DNA from: Alitta virens
Taxonomy: Eukaryota; Annelida; Polychaeta; Phyllodocida; Nereididae
Assembly (NCBI GenBank): GCA_932294295.1
Contig: OW028580.1
Location: 28,156,896-28,220,895, forward strand
Length of the DNA stretch: 64,000 bases
Reading direction: 5' to 3'
Made by a program: the position numbers and the translations under genes. Positions 26,255 to 37,592 of this stretch are shown in pieces. The notes beneath the pieces are model-generated. The model was not told the DNA's origin. It saw only the letters and a program-made list of their open reading frames with translations, and ran no database searches. How positions within the stretch are numbered: the stretch's first letter is position 1; every line of letters begins with the position of its first letter.

Positions 26255-27295
26255 TCAGTTGTTGTGATGGTTATGTATGTTGCATTCTTTTTTGTTCAGA
26301 AGACAATCTTCATTCTCCCATAAAGTTCTCATTGCTCGGCTCGTTTTGACGTAATGTATTATGAGATTACCATTAGAACTTACAAACACAGTGCGTATCC
26401 CTTTCAGAGTCTTTGCATTGATGTTGCATTTTTCCATTATGATCCCGGTAGCAACATCCTCTAGTGGGAAGTAGAGATAATCAGCACTGGCAATAACTTC
26501 TGACCCACAAATTGCAGCCTTTAATGGTAACAAATAACCAGCACCACGGCAAAATGGTGGATACATTTTGTTTTTAGGCCAAAGTGTTTCGTTTATGTAC
26601 CAACTATAGTTCTTGTTACGTATTGGCATTTCACTAAATGAACATCGTCCATAAAAATGATTTTCACTCATATTTTTTAGTGTGATCATCCACTGCGGAA
26701 GATTAACAAAGCTGTCATCATCCACTTTAAGAATCCATTTTGGTCTTACCTTATTTCTAGCTGCAATATTCATAATTGCTGCTGTTTTAAAAGACAAAAT
26801 ACTTTCCGTTGCCGAGTACCTCTCAATCTGATCAATAAAAACAAGATCTTTGTATATCTCATTTTCCTTGTACAGTTCTTTTGTCGGATTTCCCAGGATG
26901 AATCTATGGCATACCCCGTCCGTATAATTTTTCATGTACGTTTCCCGTATACCTTTTCGTCTGTCTGTATTGTTAGGCGCTGAATGTATTCCAATAAATA
27001 AAGTATCACAGTCAATGAATGGTGTGCCAAATGTTCTCACTGAAGTGTTCCCATAATTGAAAACAAATTGTTTCAATTTATCGTCTGGTACAAGGAGAAG
27101 TTCATGTTCCAGTTCTCTTAAAAGTGGCATATTATCCATACGATTTTTCAAATTAAGAGGTTCAAATACTTTCAGAAATGTATAATAGCTTTTATATCGC
27201 AATCTCGTATTAGTGACTAATATGCTGATTGACACAAATAATAATAAATAAAGGAACAATATCCATGATGTTAACTTGAAAAATTTCAATGCCAT
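26255..27295 (-). CDS. GT31 beta-1,3-galactosyltransferase-like enzyme, copy A
   Basis: An intronless 346-aa type II Golgi-membrane glycosyltransferase. A short cytoplasmic N-terminus is followed by one signal-anchor helix at about residues 8-27. The GT31 landmarks then come in order: RKGIRETYMKNY (the family's R..IR.TW block), YKDLVFIDQIERY, ILSFKTAAI, the DxD motif in WILKVDDDSFVN that binds Mn2+ and the UDP-sugar, the FCRGAGYLLPL block and FPLEDVATG. GT31 enzymes add Gal or GlcNAc in beta-1,3 linkage to glycoprotein or glycolipid acceptors; acceptor and sugar cannot be told here. From the start codon to about residue 200 it is nearly identical to the gene at 35165-36259, then the two diverge sharply. 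The start is supported by homology with the paralogue and the pseudogene. Confidence 0.9.
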   Translation of the reverse strand: MALKFFKLTSWILFLYLLLFVSISILVTNTRLRYKSYYTFLKVFEPLNLKNRMDNMPLLRELEHELLLVPDDKLKQFVFNYGNTSVRTFGTPFIDCDTLFIGIHSAPNNTDRRKGIRETYMKNYTDGVCHRFILGNPTKELYKENEIYKDLVFIDQIERYSATESILSFKTAAIMNIAARNKVRPKWILKVDDDSFVNLPQWMITLKNMSENHFYGRCSFSEMPIRNKNYSWYINETLWPKNKMYPPFCRGAGYLLPLKAAICGSEVIASADYLYFPLEDVATGIIMEKCNINAKTLKGIRTVFVSSNGNLIIHYVKTSRAMRTLWENEDCLLNKKECNIHNHHNN

Positions 27296-28629
27296 GGTGG
27301 TGCCTTATTTAAAATCCAAAATGCAAGGGTCATACCATACACATATTTCAATATTACAGTGAAACTGTTGCAAGTTATCAGTTTGTGTCATATCAATTCA
27401 ATGTAGCAACAGATGTGAGAGACAATCATAATATTTAACGATTCACCACAAGAATTTTAAAATCGTAAAACTTACACACACAAAGTAATTTCCCATTGTT
27501 CATATTATTCATAGGTAAAACTGTCGATAGAGTAAGTACATTTATTACTAACAGTGCTTCGTCAGTTTGATAAATTGGGTAATCCTAAATGAAGTTTCCA
27601 GGTATATTAAGAATGATGTTTGAATGATCATGGTTCCTGATCTGACATGTTTGCCCGAATGGGTGACTCTAATAGCGCCCTGGAGGTGCACCAATTCCTC
27701 AGTGTGTATAAGTACTATAACGTCTATAGCTGGATGTTGCTAATCTGACGTGGTATTACGGTAGTGTTTGTGCTGTGGTGCATTGCAGAATGAAGAAACT
27801 TATTGGTGCCCTAGTGCATACATTTAGGACTACCAAATCCATTAAAAGTTCAGGAGTTATTTCTTCATGTATGACAGAGCGCTGGTGGAAAACCACTCTG
27901 TGTAGTGGCTACTAATACTGTTGATGCTGGTAGACTATTCTTGGACATAGTTGTGGTTCTTACGAAAAATCTATATTTGGAAGGGTTTATTGTGGCAAGT
28001 GGGACCAATTTGGTGTATGGATGGTTAAGACGAGTTGCAATTACCAGGGTCGGTTTCACAACATCTGGGAAAGGGATTCTAACTATTTCGTTGTGTGTCT
28101 TGTAGAACTACACCAGATCTGCCAGCGTCCTCCCTACCTGTAGGGTGTTTCAATTGAATATCCCACACTTGGCTGTGTTCCTCATAGAAAACCTATTAGG
28201 AACAGCCCATGTGGTATTTATTGTGATCCACCATCCCTAATTATAATAAATTGTGTTCCACCATCCCTGATTTACATATTGGACGGACTACTTTAGGTTG
28301 ATCAGTTTCATTTTCACTTTCACACTAAAATCACAGTTTCGCCTATTATATAGACTACTATTCATGAACACAAACTAGGTTCGAAGTAAATTTGCTAATT
28401 AAAAGTAATTTTGAAAACTAAAAGTTATTCGTAGCGGTCATTGGTCATGTCTGGACGAGACTACAGTTCAAAGCACTTTCACTTTCAGTTTGCCCATTAA
28501 ATCTGGAAAATGGCTGTATTTTCGTCAATTCTTGACCGATTTTGACCAAATAAAAATTGCCTTGAAGCTTAGTTTCTATATATATATATAAAAATTCCTA
28601 TATAAATGGAATAGTTGATTTGTACCGGC
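27296..28629. other. Spacer of duplicated block, copy A; no gene recognised
   Basis: 5' flank of the minus-strand GT31 gene, then low-complexity spacer with a (TA)n tract near 28573. Open frames on both strands at 27865-28105 are mirrored at 36816-37056, but they have no motif and are explained by the shared duplication. Two diverged copies of a repeat containing 'accggcgattcg' occur near 28624 and 28823. Confidence 0.55.
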
Positions 28630-28635
28630 GATTCG
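28630..28635. other. Empty (pre-insertion) Polinton target site GATTCG
   Basis: The uninterrupted sequence accggcGATTCGttttttccgac here corresponds exactly to the two flanks of the Polinton in copy B (37593-37598 and 59235-59240). It is the paralogous unoccupied site. Confidence 0.95.
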
Positions 28636-29289
28636 TTTTTTCCGACAATACAATCTGTTGATCTCAAACAGTCAGACATCCACAACATTGAAATTGCCAT
28701 GGTCACAACTTCGCCAATTCTTGTCCGATTTTTACCAAATCAAGACTGGCATGAAGCTGAATCTCTCCTCGTTCCAAATCTATTAACATTATATAAGTAT
28801 AATTCGTTTTTTATCCGTACCGGCGATTTGTTTTTACCGACGAATCTGTTTGTTAAACTCAAACAGATAGGCATTCAGTGTTGTTGCCATGGAGACCAAA
28901 TGCACAGTGGCGTCACTGACAAAATTGGTTGCAATGAACCATGATTCTGACTAAAATACTCATATTTTTCTCATTAAATGATGAAATACATATTTCTACA
29001 TGAACAAAACACAGGTTTCTATAACAAACACAATCTATCAAATGCCTATTTTTCTGCTAAAAGCCTTCAAACTTTTGAATGGGATGACGTTTTGACATCT
29101 GTCTGTGTGCTAGGTTCTCTTCTGTGATTAGCTGCTGAGATGTTTATGAATATTAATTAGATTTGTGATCCTCACTGTTTGTGTAGGAATATCAACAGGA
29201 AAAGTACAAGAATTTGGTCAAACATTTCTTGATTTATTAGTTTTCTCAGCTAAAAATGCTGAAAATATCTGTAAAAGTGTGGGATATAA

Positions 29290-29448
29290 ATAAAACCCAA
29301 CCACAGTGGTGGATCAGCTCATTGAAACCCATGAGTGAGCTGTCTGGCGAAGGAACTCACGAGTGGCGAAGCCACTCGTGAGTTCCTTCGCCAGACAGCT
29401 CACTCATGGGTTTCATTGAGCTGATCCACCACTGTGGTTGGGTTTTAT
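29290..29448. repeat. 159-bp near-perfect palindrome (fold-back), copy A
   Basis: The two arms of about 78 bp are complementary with one mismatch, around a 3-base centre at 29368-29370. Each arm reads ataaaacccaaccacagtgg... from outside in. It would form a long hairpin, resembling a fold-back or MITE-like element. It has no coding capacity. Confidence 0.93.
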
Positions 29449-29465
29449 TATATATAGTTCCTTGA

Positions 29466-30635
29466 CTAGAGCTGAGACGCTTTGGTGTCTAGACTAGTAC
29501 TCCAACAGAATCTTGCTGAACTGTTTTGTAGAGCTTCCACTTTGTTTCTGTAGGTTGAAGTGTGCGGTGACCAAGCTTCAGTAGCGTATTCCAGTCGTAC
29601 CAGGGTGGTGTAAGCCTGGGATTTCACTTCTTTGCTGCAGGAGTAAAGGTTTCTTCTGATCATTCCTTGTTTTTGTTGCTTTGTTGATGGTGATGTTGCA
29701 CTGTGTCTTCCAATTCAGGTCGTCACACACTCTAATGCTAAGGTAGTCTTGTTCTCTCACTCATGAGATTGCTTGGTTGTCCGGCTTATACTCATAGGTT
29801 GAGGAGTTCTTCTATTTGGTGCAGGACATTACAGCACACTTGTATAGTATTACAATCTCAGTACACAACTACCTCGCCTGCTAGCACTTGGCTGGTGGGC
29901 AGCTGCTCTTTAGCTCAACTGTTAGAGACGCAGGAAAGTTACACACAAGATGGTGTAGAATCTGGTCCCCTCTGGCCTCATGTGTAGGGTAGCTGGTTCA
30001 AATCTGGTTAGTGGGGTGAAGTTGTTGACTAGGAGTGATAAAAACCTCAGGTGGTCATTGGGGATATAGCATTACGAACTCGGTACACAACTACCTCGCC
30101 TACTTGCACTTGGCTGGAGGGCAGCTGCTCTTTAGCCCAATGTTAGGTCGCTTTGCAGGATATGATGGTCGTCTTTGTCCTTGATGGGTCTATACAGGAT
30201 GCTATCATCGGCAAACAAGCGTATTTCCGATCTAAGGCCAACTGTAATGTCGTTAATGTAGACCAAGAACAAGAGTGGGCCAGGCACCATCTCTTGTGGC
30301 ACTCCAGATGTTACCTGGGTAGGTTTGTATGCGTTGTCGTTGACTGTTTGAGTTCGATTGTGCAGAAAAGCTTTGATCCAGCCTGCTGATAATCCCTTTA
30401 CTCCATAGTGCTTTAGCTTCGCTAGTAATCTGTCTTGGGACACCAGATCAAATGCTTTGTATAATGTTGCACTGCCCACGTTTTTCCAGCTCATTTGCCC
30501 AGTCGTGTGTCGCAGTCACAAGGAAAACCCAGGTAGAAAACCATGCTGTTTGAATGTTAATATGTTATTTTCCTCCAGGTGTTTGGCGATGTTACTGAAG
30601 ATGACGTGCTCCATAGTTTTGCATTCATGAGATGC
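29466..30635 (-). pseudogene. Jockey-like LINE reverse transcriptase, broken, copy A
   Basis: Minus-strand pieces of one non-LTR retrotransposon ORF2. The segment at about 30500-30635 carries the KTMEHVIFSNIAKHLEENN block in a broken frame. The piece 30132-30494 carries RT motifs: AFDLVSQDRLLAKLKHYG, TSGVPQ..V.GPLLF, then LFADDSILYR, where the catalytic motif is the usual FADD. The pieces 29578-29760 and 29466-29663 carry the post-RT blocks (DDLNWKTQCN; RRNLYSCSKEVKSQAY). Frameshifts, a deletion and a SINE insertion between the pieces make it non-functional. The same breaks occur in copy B, so it died before the duplication. Confidence 0.85.
29860..30140 (+). mobile_element. tRNA-derived SINE pair inside the LINE, copy A
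   Basis: An A box (TAGCTCAACTGTTAGAG, 29911-29927) is followed by a B box (GGTTCAAATCT, 29995-30005). A word of about 55 bp starting acacaactacctcgcct occurs at about 29867 and again at about 30085, where it again runs into an A-box-like ttagcccaatgttag. I read this as a full SINE followed by the truncated head of a second copy. It interrupts the LINE frame. Confidence 0.65.
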
Positions 30636-30645
30636 ACGTTAATTA

Positions 30646-32083
30646 TTATTTACCTACTTTGCCCTTCCTGTGCTTCTGATAAATTTTATAAGTTAATAAT
30701 GTATCTTTTATTTTCTGTTTGTGTTGGTGGTGACCCATCTTGTTGATATTCCCTCATGCAAATATTCATCAAGTAGACTGTGGTTGCCATCTCTTCTGTT
30801 GTATGCCACACTTCTTATAGATTTTAATTCAAGCAAGACTTATTCATGACTTAGTACGTCTTGACAAAAATAGCTGTTAATAATGTCTATTATCATTGCT
30901 GATACTTTCTTAGTCTTTGCTGTGATGCTGCATTTGCCAGAAGAATCCCAATAGCATCCTTGAGTGGATCAACAATGCACAGTCTTGCCATGAAGTTCAC
31001 ATATAATAGTTTGTATCATCTTGTCATCTAATACAGAAGATCAAAGACATCATCTGCAACTGACATCTTCCTCATAGCTATGGGTTACTCTTGTTGCAAG
31101 CACAGTAAGTAACTTTATCTGATTTTGCAGCATTCGGTGGGATAACTTGTTCGATTGTGTGTAACTCCAATAATGTTTAAGTATATTTCACATTGCATTA
31201 ATTAAGGAAGGCAATACACAGCTGTAAGTTAAAATGTTAAGAAACCGTGACTTTTGACAAATGATGTTGGCCCACGCATTTACTCGAAAAATGAATGGGG
31301 AAGATGTCAGTTGTAGAGCTTGAAAATTCCTTTTTGCTTTACACGCCAGGTATCAGGTGATCTAGAAATACACAACCTATTTGTTCAATTTAACCAAGAT
31401 TATGATTTTGTTTTTGCTGCTATTAGCTTATGATACATCTAAAAAGTTTGCAGTTTTTTTTTCGTGTTTGCTGCAATAGGCTCCTGATACATCTAAAAAG
31501 TTTGCAGTGATGTCCAAGTAACAAATTGCTGCTTTTAATGGTAACAAATAACCACCACCACCACCACCACAGCAAAAGAGTGGGCATTTTTCATTTTTAG
31601 ACCACAGTGTTTCGTTTATGTACCAAAGATTGTCCTTGTCCTGTTATGGCACTGTGAAAAACGTACATTCTCCTTAAAAAAGATTTTTATTCAGCGTTTT
31701 CAGTGTAATCATCAAACCTGGAAGATTAACAAAGCTGTTGTCATCCACCTTAAGAATCAATTTTGGTCTTACTTTATTTCTAGCTGCAATATTCATAATT
31801 GCTGCTGTCTTAAAAGACAAACCACTTTCCTTTGCTTTGTACCTCTCCAGCTGATCAATAAAAACAAGATCTTTGTATAGCTTTTAGTTTATCATCTGGT
31901 TTAAGAAGAAGTTTACGGTCCAGTTCTTTTAAAAATGGCACGCTATCCATTAATATTTAGAAGTAAAGAACCAAATTCTTTCAGAGATGTATAATTGTTT
32001 ACATATAGCATTATGGCAATTGACCAAAATAATGAAAAGAGACATAATATCCACAATGTCAGCTTGATAAATTTCAAAGCCAT
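30646..32083 (-). pseudogene. GT31 glycosyltransferase pseudogene, copy A
   Basis: A third GT31 paralogue. It starts MALKFIKLTLWILC (ATG at 32083), close to the MALKFFKLTSWILF start of the intact genes. Homology then continues in scattered frames: the KTAAIMNI and DDNSFVNLPG-like block near 31730-31810, a GGYLLPLKAAICY block near 31520-31560 next to a (CCA)n run, an LKDA.GI.L block near 30930-30965, and a basic tail near 30646-30840. Early stops, a large N-terminal deletion after residue 40 and an inserted stretch of about 500 bp between C-terminal blocks abolish function. Copy B has the same lesions. Confidence 0.85.
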
Positions 32084-32333
32084 GGTGGTGTTCTTATTGA
32101 AAATCCAAAAGCCAAGTGTCAGATCATACTTTACTGAAACTGTCACTTCAAGTAATAAGTGTGCGCCATTATTGTAAATTTAATAGGTCAGCAGGTGTGA
32201 GAAACAATCAAACTGCTGGCATATTTTATGATTCAGTTTTTCCCTTAATGTTCATCAAGAGTACGATTACAAGACCATATGATAATATATAGAAAATGTA
32301 GTAATAAAAGGGAGCAGGGAAATGTACTGGTAA

Positions 32334-33601
32334 CCCAGTGGGCGCAAGTCGTAAAACTGACGTCTTTTTTTGGTCCAACTGGTCATGACGTCGGTGACCA
32401 ATTTGAGACGTAAATGAGACATAATTTTCAAGACGTCAAAATGACCAGGAAATATGACGTCTTATCAACATCTTATTCTGGTGCTCAAGCAGATGTAATT
32501 ATTTTACTTAATTTATACCTTTTTATTACATCAATAAATTACGTCTAGAATATGTAATTTTTTTACGTCTTATCAATGTAATCTTGTGGTCTTTGACATA
32601 CCAATTCTCATACAATTTGCAAGTTAATATTTTTAGCAATTAATATATAATGAGTAAATTCCATTTAGTGTTACTTCATATAGTTAAATGTGATCTCCTT
32701 GTCAGAATATCTATCAATGTATAACAAATTTATTAACATACAATTCACTTCTCTAACCAAGCTGAAGTTCATCTACTGGGGTTAATGGGCTTATAATATC
32801 ACCCAGACCCAAGTGCACCCTATATTATAGCCCTGTGCTTATCATTATCTGAACTGGCTGACCAATCATAAACCTAGGAATATGGAGCAGCTGCAGGACA
32901 GGTCACATCTTGTCAGTTAAGAATTTGAAATTCATTCAGTAACTTAATAGGGATACTAGTGAAGTCGGATTTTAGCATGGTAAGTTTTTTCTAATCACTG
33001 TGAAAATATTTTGCACATGCTTATTCATATATGATTTGGTGTTAAGTCTAGTTTCTAAATATAAATTCATTTCAGGGATCTATGGAACTATGGATGCAAC
33101 TTGGCTGAAGAATTCTGATATACATGAATAAAACTATATATTTCTTTAAAACTTATTTAATTGCAGCAGTCTCATGTATAGATATACATTATATATGTGC
33201 ATGCATCCAAAACATGTGAAGTATGATATTTCTTACAAAATAATAAAGTTTTTTTTCTTAGTTTTTAACTAGTGTGTGTGGTAAATTTGTCCAAAGATTG
33301 TAAGCAAAATTTGTCTTAAAGATGTCGTCAGATGATGTCTAAAAGACGTCATCTGATGACTTATTTTAGACGTCAGACATTGATCAACTAAATATGTCTA
33401 AAAGATGTCATCTGATGATGTATTTTAGACGTCAGATATTGGTCAACTAAATACGTCTAAAAAACGTCATCTGACGACGTCTTTTAGACGTCTCATATAA
33501 GACGTCATTGAAGTTTACATATGAGACCAGTATGGGTTGGTCATGAGACGTCTTGCAGAGACGTCAAAATGACCTCAATGAGACCACCTTTGCCCACTGG
33601 G
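32334..33601. mobile_element. Non-autonomous DNA element with CCCAGTGGGC inverted ends (1,268 bp)
   Basis: It begins CCCAGTGGGCGCAAG and ends with the inverted CCCAGTGGGCAAAGG. Both subterminal zones are packed with GACGTC-containing words (gacgtcatctgatgacgtc and variants). Inside are a GTAAGT-type donor after an ATG (32979) and a CAG acceptor near 33076, plus AATAAA signals. No transposase frame was found. No convincing target duplication is visible, so the superfamily is not assigned. Confidence 0.75.
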
Positions 33602-35164
33602 AAGCTTTTGAGTTATTTACTATTTACTGTTTGTCTATATAGATTATATCAATATATCTATTGAGGTTATGCTAAACTGCAGTCAGTTATGGGTGACCAT
33701 GAACCAGTTGTTCAGACTAATATCGCACCACGAAAGTGAAGGTTAATTCAATTAACTGCAAGTATGCAACTTTGAAATAGTGGCTGCACCTCCTAGTCTT
33801 CTAATATCATATATCTACTGTTTAACAGTAACAGTAGTTGTGTTACAATGAGATAAAAATGACCCAAAATGCGATTTTTCTAACCTGATTTTTAGTAGCG
33901 TTTTGCATCGTTTTTCAACTCAAGATTGTACCCAAACTAAACACAGTAGAAATATGATATTATTATAATTAAGAAAGTAAGGAACACAGTTCCAATAATC
34001 CATCAACCAATATTCTAGGTAAATAACATGTAGAGATAATCGCGCATAAACTTTGGCTCTCAGACTGCTTGGGAAGGGACTTTGGCACCCAGCCAGCCCG
34101 CCCCACTTGCCGATTGTTTTTTGTCATTTACTCGATTATTATTGCATCCATAGCATTGTAAAATCTCTGTACATTCAATATTTACAGAGCTAATTAGCTA
34201 AAACTGGCCGTGAGGGGGCAAGTTAGTAACTTTTGTGCAGCAAAAGTTGGTACTTTCATGGTTAGAAAGATGGTACTTACGTGGTCCTAAAGTTGTACTT
34301 TCTTAGAGGGAAAGTTGGTCATTTCGTGTCACGAAAGTCGGTACCTGCGTGTTACGAAAGTTTTCACCCCACGAAACTATAAGACAAAGAAAGTGCACCC
34401 TTCGACCACCATACTCTTATGAAACTTCAAGAATTATGACCACCTCATTATTATGAACTTCCCCCCTCTCAATTGTCATTGATTCCAAAGGATGGTCTGT
34501 ATGGTTTTGCACTTGAATTACATCTAATTAAAGGAGTTTTATCATTTCCTTGACCAGTGGCTTCACCAGGGTAAATACTTATGGGTAGAAGAGGGTGGGG
34601 CTCTGCGTTGGCCCCTAACATTTCCAATCACAATTTGGGGTAGAAAAAAAAAAAGGAATTGAATAAGGTAATTTTTGCTTCTTTATTGTATTTGAGTATG
34701 ATGGCCCTTTGGAAGCCCCTGATGATATAAAAGTACATATTATATGATTTTGATTACTTATAGACTAAAGACAATATACAGCGAAGTACATTCAGTACAC
34801 TGAAAAGTTACTGTGTCCAGGCAGAATATCATAATACCTATTCATTGCGGCTATACTTACATAATTATAGTACAGTATTATGCACCAAATATGACCTTTT
34901 ACACACATTTGGCATATGTCACTGAAAATGTGACTGCCAAATGAAGTATATATACCACAGTGTTGGAGATCCATTTTTCAATGGTTAACATGTAAATGGA
35001 GTAATAACGCCAATTTCAAGCTAGCAACAGTCAGCTTGCATATGTTTCATGCAAGATAATGTAAGACAAAGTTTCAAAAGAACATGCTCATGGTTCCTCA
35101 TCAGACATCTTTGATCCTTTATCCTGGAGGTGTCTTTTCCTTTGCTTACTTCAAGTTTTCCAGT
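33602..35164. other. No gene recognised; 3' flank of GT31 copy B
   Basis: Low-complexity DNA. A stretch at 34200-34390 repeats words like aaagttggtac and cacgaaag several times in degenerate form. No exon or RNA gene is supported. Confidence 0.5.
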
Positions 35165-36259
35165 TCATTTTTTTAGTTTATTTTGTTTTTGGTTGCGGCG
35201 ACCAATGTTTTTCCTTTTCCATCTGTTCCGTTTTATGCCACACTTAAGATAGTTTCTAGTTTGAGCAAGACATTTTTCCTGCTCCCATAGTTTACTCATC
35301 ACTTTGTATGTTTTGACATAATGAGTGATTAGATTGCCATAATAATGTTTATAACCATTGCTTACACCTCTCAAAGTCTTTGCTTTTATTTTGCATTTTT
35401 CCAGAGCCATGCCAGTTGCAACATCCTCGAGTGGGAAATAAGGATAGTGAGGATCAGCAATCGTATCCGACCCACAAATTGCAGCATGCAATGGTAGGAG
35501 ATAACCCGCACCAAAGCAAAAGTTAGGATAATTTCTCTTGGGCCAAAGACTTTTATTTATGTACCAAAGGCTTCCATTATTACGCACTGGCTTGCCACGA
35601 AATACACATAACCCATAAAAATGGTCTCTATCCAGAATTTTTAACTTTTTCATCCAACGTGGAAGATTAACAAAGCTGTCGTCATCCACTTTAAGAATCC
35701 ATTGTGGTCTTACCTTATTTCTAGCTGTAATATTCATAATTGCTGCTGTTTTAAAAGACAAAATACTTTCCATTGCTTTGTACCTCTCAATCTGATCAAT
35801 AAAAACAAGATCTTTGTATATCTCATTTTCCTTGTACAGTTCTTTTGTCGGATTTCCCAGGATGAATCTATGGCATACACCGTCCGTATAATTTTTCATG
35901 TACGTTTCCCGTATACCTTTTCGTCTGTCTGTATTGTTAGGCGCTGAATGTATTCCAATAAATAAAGTATCACAGTCAATGAATGGTGTGCCAAATGTTC
36001 TCACTGAAGTGTTCCCATAATTGAAAACAAATTGTTTCAATTTATCGTCTGGTACAAGGAGAAGTTTATGTTCCAGTTCTCTTAAAAGTGGCATATTATC
36101 CATACGCTTTTTCAAATTAAGAGGTCCAAATACTTTCAGAAATGTATAATAGCTTTTATATCGCAATCTTGTATTAGTGACTAATATGCTGATTGACACA
36201 AATAATAATAAATAAAGGAACAATATCCATGATGTTAACTTGAAAAATTTCAATGCCAT
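35165..36259 (-). CDS. GT31 beta-1,3-galactosyltransferase-like enzyme, copy B
   Basis: A 364-aa intronless paralogue of the gene at 26255-27295, with the same architecture: N-terminal signal anchor (about residues 8-27), RKGIRETYMKNY, YKDLVFIDQIERY, the DxD motif in WILKVDDDSFVN, FCFGAGYLLPL and FPLEDVATG. Residues 1 to about 200 are almost identical to copy A. After LPRWM the sequence differs at a large share of positions, and this copy has a longer Lys/Arg-rich C-terminal tail. Both versions keep every GT31 landmark and lack internal stops, so both look functional. The shared 5' half fits a chimaeric origin by unequal crossing-over or gene conversion. Confidence 0.9.
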   Translation of the reverse strand: MALKFFKLTSWILFLYLLLFVSISILVTNTRLRYKSYYTFLKVFGPLNLKKRMDNMPLLRELEHKLLLVPDDKLKQFVFNYGNTSVRTFGTPFIDCDTLFIGIHSAPNNTDRRKGIRETYMKNYTDGVCHRFILGNPTKELYKENEIYKDLVFIDQIERYKAMESILSFKTAAIMNITARNKVRPQWILKVDDDSFVNLPRWMKKLKILDRDHFYGLCVFRGKPVRNNGSLWYINKSLWPKRNYPNFCFGAGYLLPLHAAICGSDTIADPHYPYFPLEDVATGMALEKCKIKAKTLRGVSNGYKHYYGNLITHYVKTYKVMSKLWEQEKCLAQTRNYLKCGIKRNRWKRKNIGRRNQKQNKLKK

Positions 36260-37592
36260 GGTGGTGCCTTATTTAAAATCCAAAATGCAAGGGTCATACC
36301 ATACACATATTTCAATGTTACAGTGAAACTGTTGCAAGTTATCAGTTTGTGTCATATCATTTCAATGTAGCAACAGATGTGAGAGACAATCATAATGTGG
36401 GCATATATAAATCTATTCAACGATTCACCACAAGAATTTTAAAATCGTAAAACTTACACACACAAAGTAATTTCCCATTGTTCATATTATTCATAGGTAA
36501 AACTGTCGATAGAGTAAGTACATTTATTACTAACAGTGCTTCGTCAGTTTGATAAATTGGGTAATCCTAAATGAAGTTTCCAGGTATAATAAGAATGATG
36601 TTTGCCCTAATGGGTGGCTCTAATAACGCCCTGGAGGTGCACCAATTACTCAGTGTGTATAAGTACTATAACGTCTATAGCTGGATGTTGCTAATCTGAC
36701 ATGGTATTACGGTAGTGTGTGTGCTGTGGTGCATTGCAGAATGAAGAAACTTATTGGTGCCCTAGTGCATGCATTTAGGACTACCAAATCCATTAAAAGT
36801 TCAGGAGTTATTTCTTCATGTATGACAGAGCGCTGGTGGAAAACCACTCTGTGTAGTGGCTACTGATACTGTTGATGCTGGTAGACTATTCTTGGACATA
36901 GGTGTGGTTCTTACGAAAAATCTATATTTGGAAGGGTTTATTGTGGCATGTGGGACCAATTTGGTGTATGGATGGTTAAGACGAGTTGCAATTACCAGGG
37001 TCGGTTTCACAACATCTGGGAAAGGGATTCTAACTATTTCGTTGTGTGTCTTGTAGAACTACACCAGATCTGCCAGCGTCCTCCCTACCTGTAGGGTGTT
37101 TCAATTGAATATCCCACACTTGGCTGTGTTCCTCATAGAAAACCTATTAGGAACAGCCCATGTGGTATTTATTGTGATCCACCATCCCTAATTATAATAA
37201 ATTGTGTTCCACCATCCCTGATTTACATATTGGACGGACTACTTTAGGTTGATCAGTTTCACTTTCATTTTCACTTTCACACTAAAATCACAGTTTCGCC
37301 TATTATATAGACTACTATTCATGAACACAAACTAGGTTCGAAGTAAATTTGCTAATTAAAAGTAATTTTGAAAACTAAAAGTTATTCGTAGCGGTCATTG
37401 GTCATGTCTGGACGAGACTACAGTTCAAAGCACTTTCACTTTCAGTTTGCCCATTAAATCTGGAAAATGGCCGTATTTTCGTCAATTCTTGACCGATTTT
37501 GACCAAATAAAAATTGCCTTGAAGCTTAGTTTCTCTACTCTTCAAATCAGCAAAAAATTCCTATATAAATGGAATAGTTGATTTGTACCGGC
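36260..37592. other. Spacer of duplicated block, copy B; no gene recognised
   Basis: Counterpart of 27296-28629 with a few small indels. One is the replacement of the (TA)n tract by ctactcttcaaatcagc near 37535. Confidence 0.6.

Larger units (their letters stand above)
26700..33394. repeat. Segmental duplication, copy A
   Basis: This block matches 35665-37598 plus 59235-64000 with only scattered differences; by eye I estimate one to three per hundred bases. It spans the GT31 5' half, spacer, palindrome, LINE/SINE complex, GT31 pseudogene and part of the CCCAGTGGGC element. Copy B runs off the window, so the right boundary given is only the last visible match. Confidence 0.9.

Noticed and set aside
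27865..28105. Overlapping frames on both strands conserved at 36816-37056
   Set aside because: Conservation is explained by the segmental duplication, not by coding constraint; no motif.
30153..30389. 78-codon plus-strand frame (and copy at 60758-60994)
   Set aside because: Antisense shadow of the LINE reverse transcriptase fragment.
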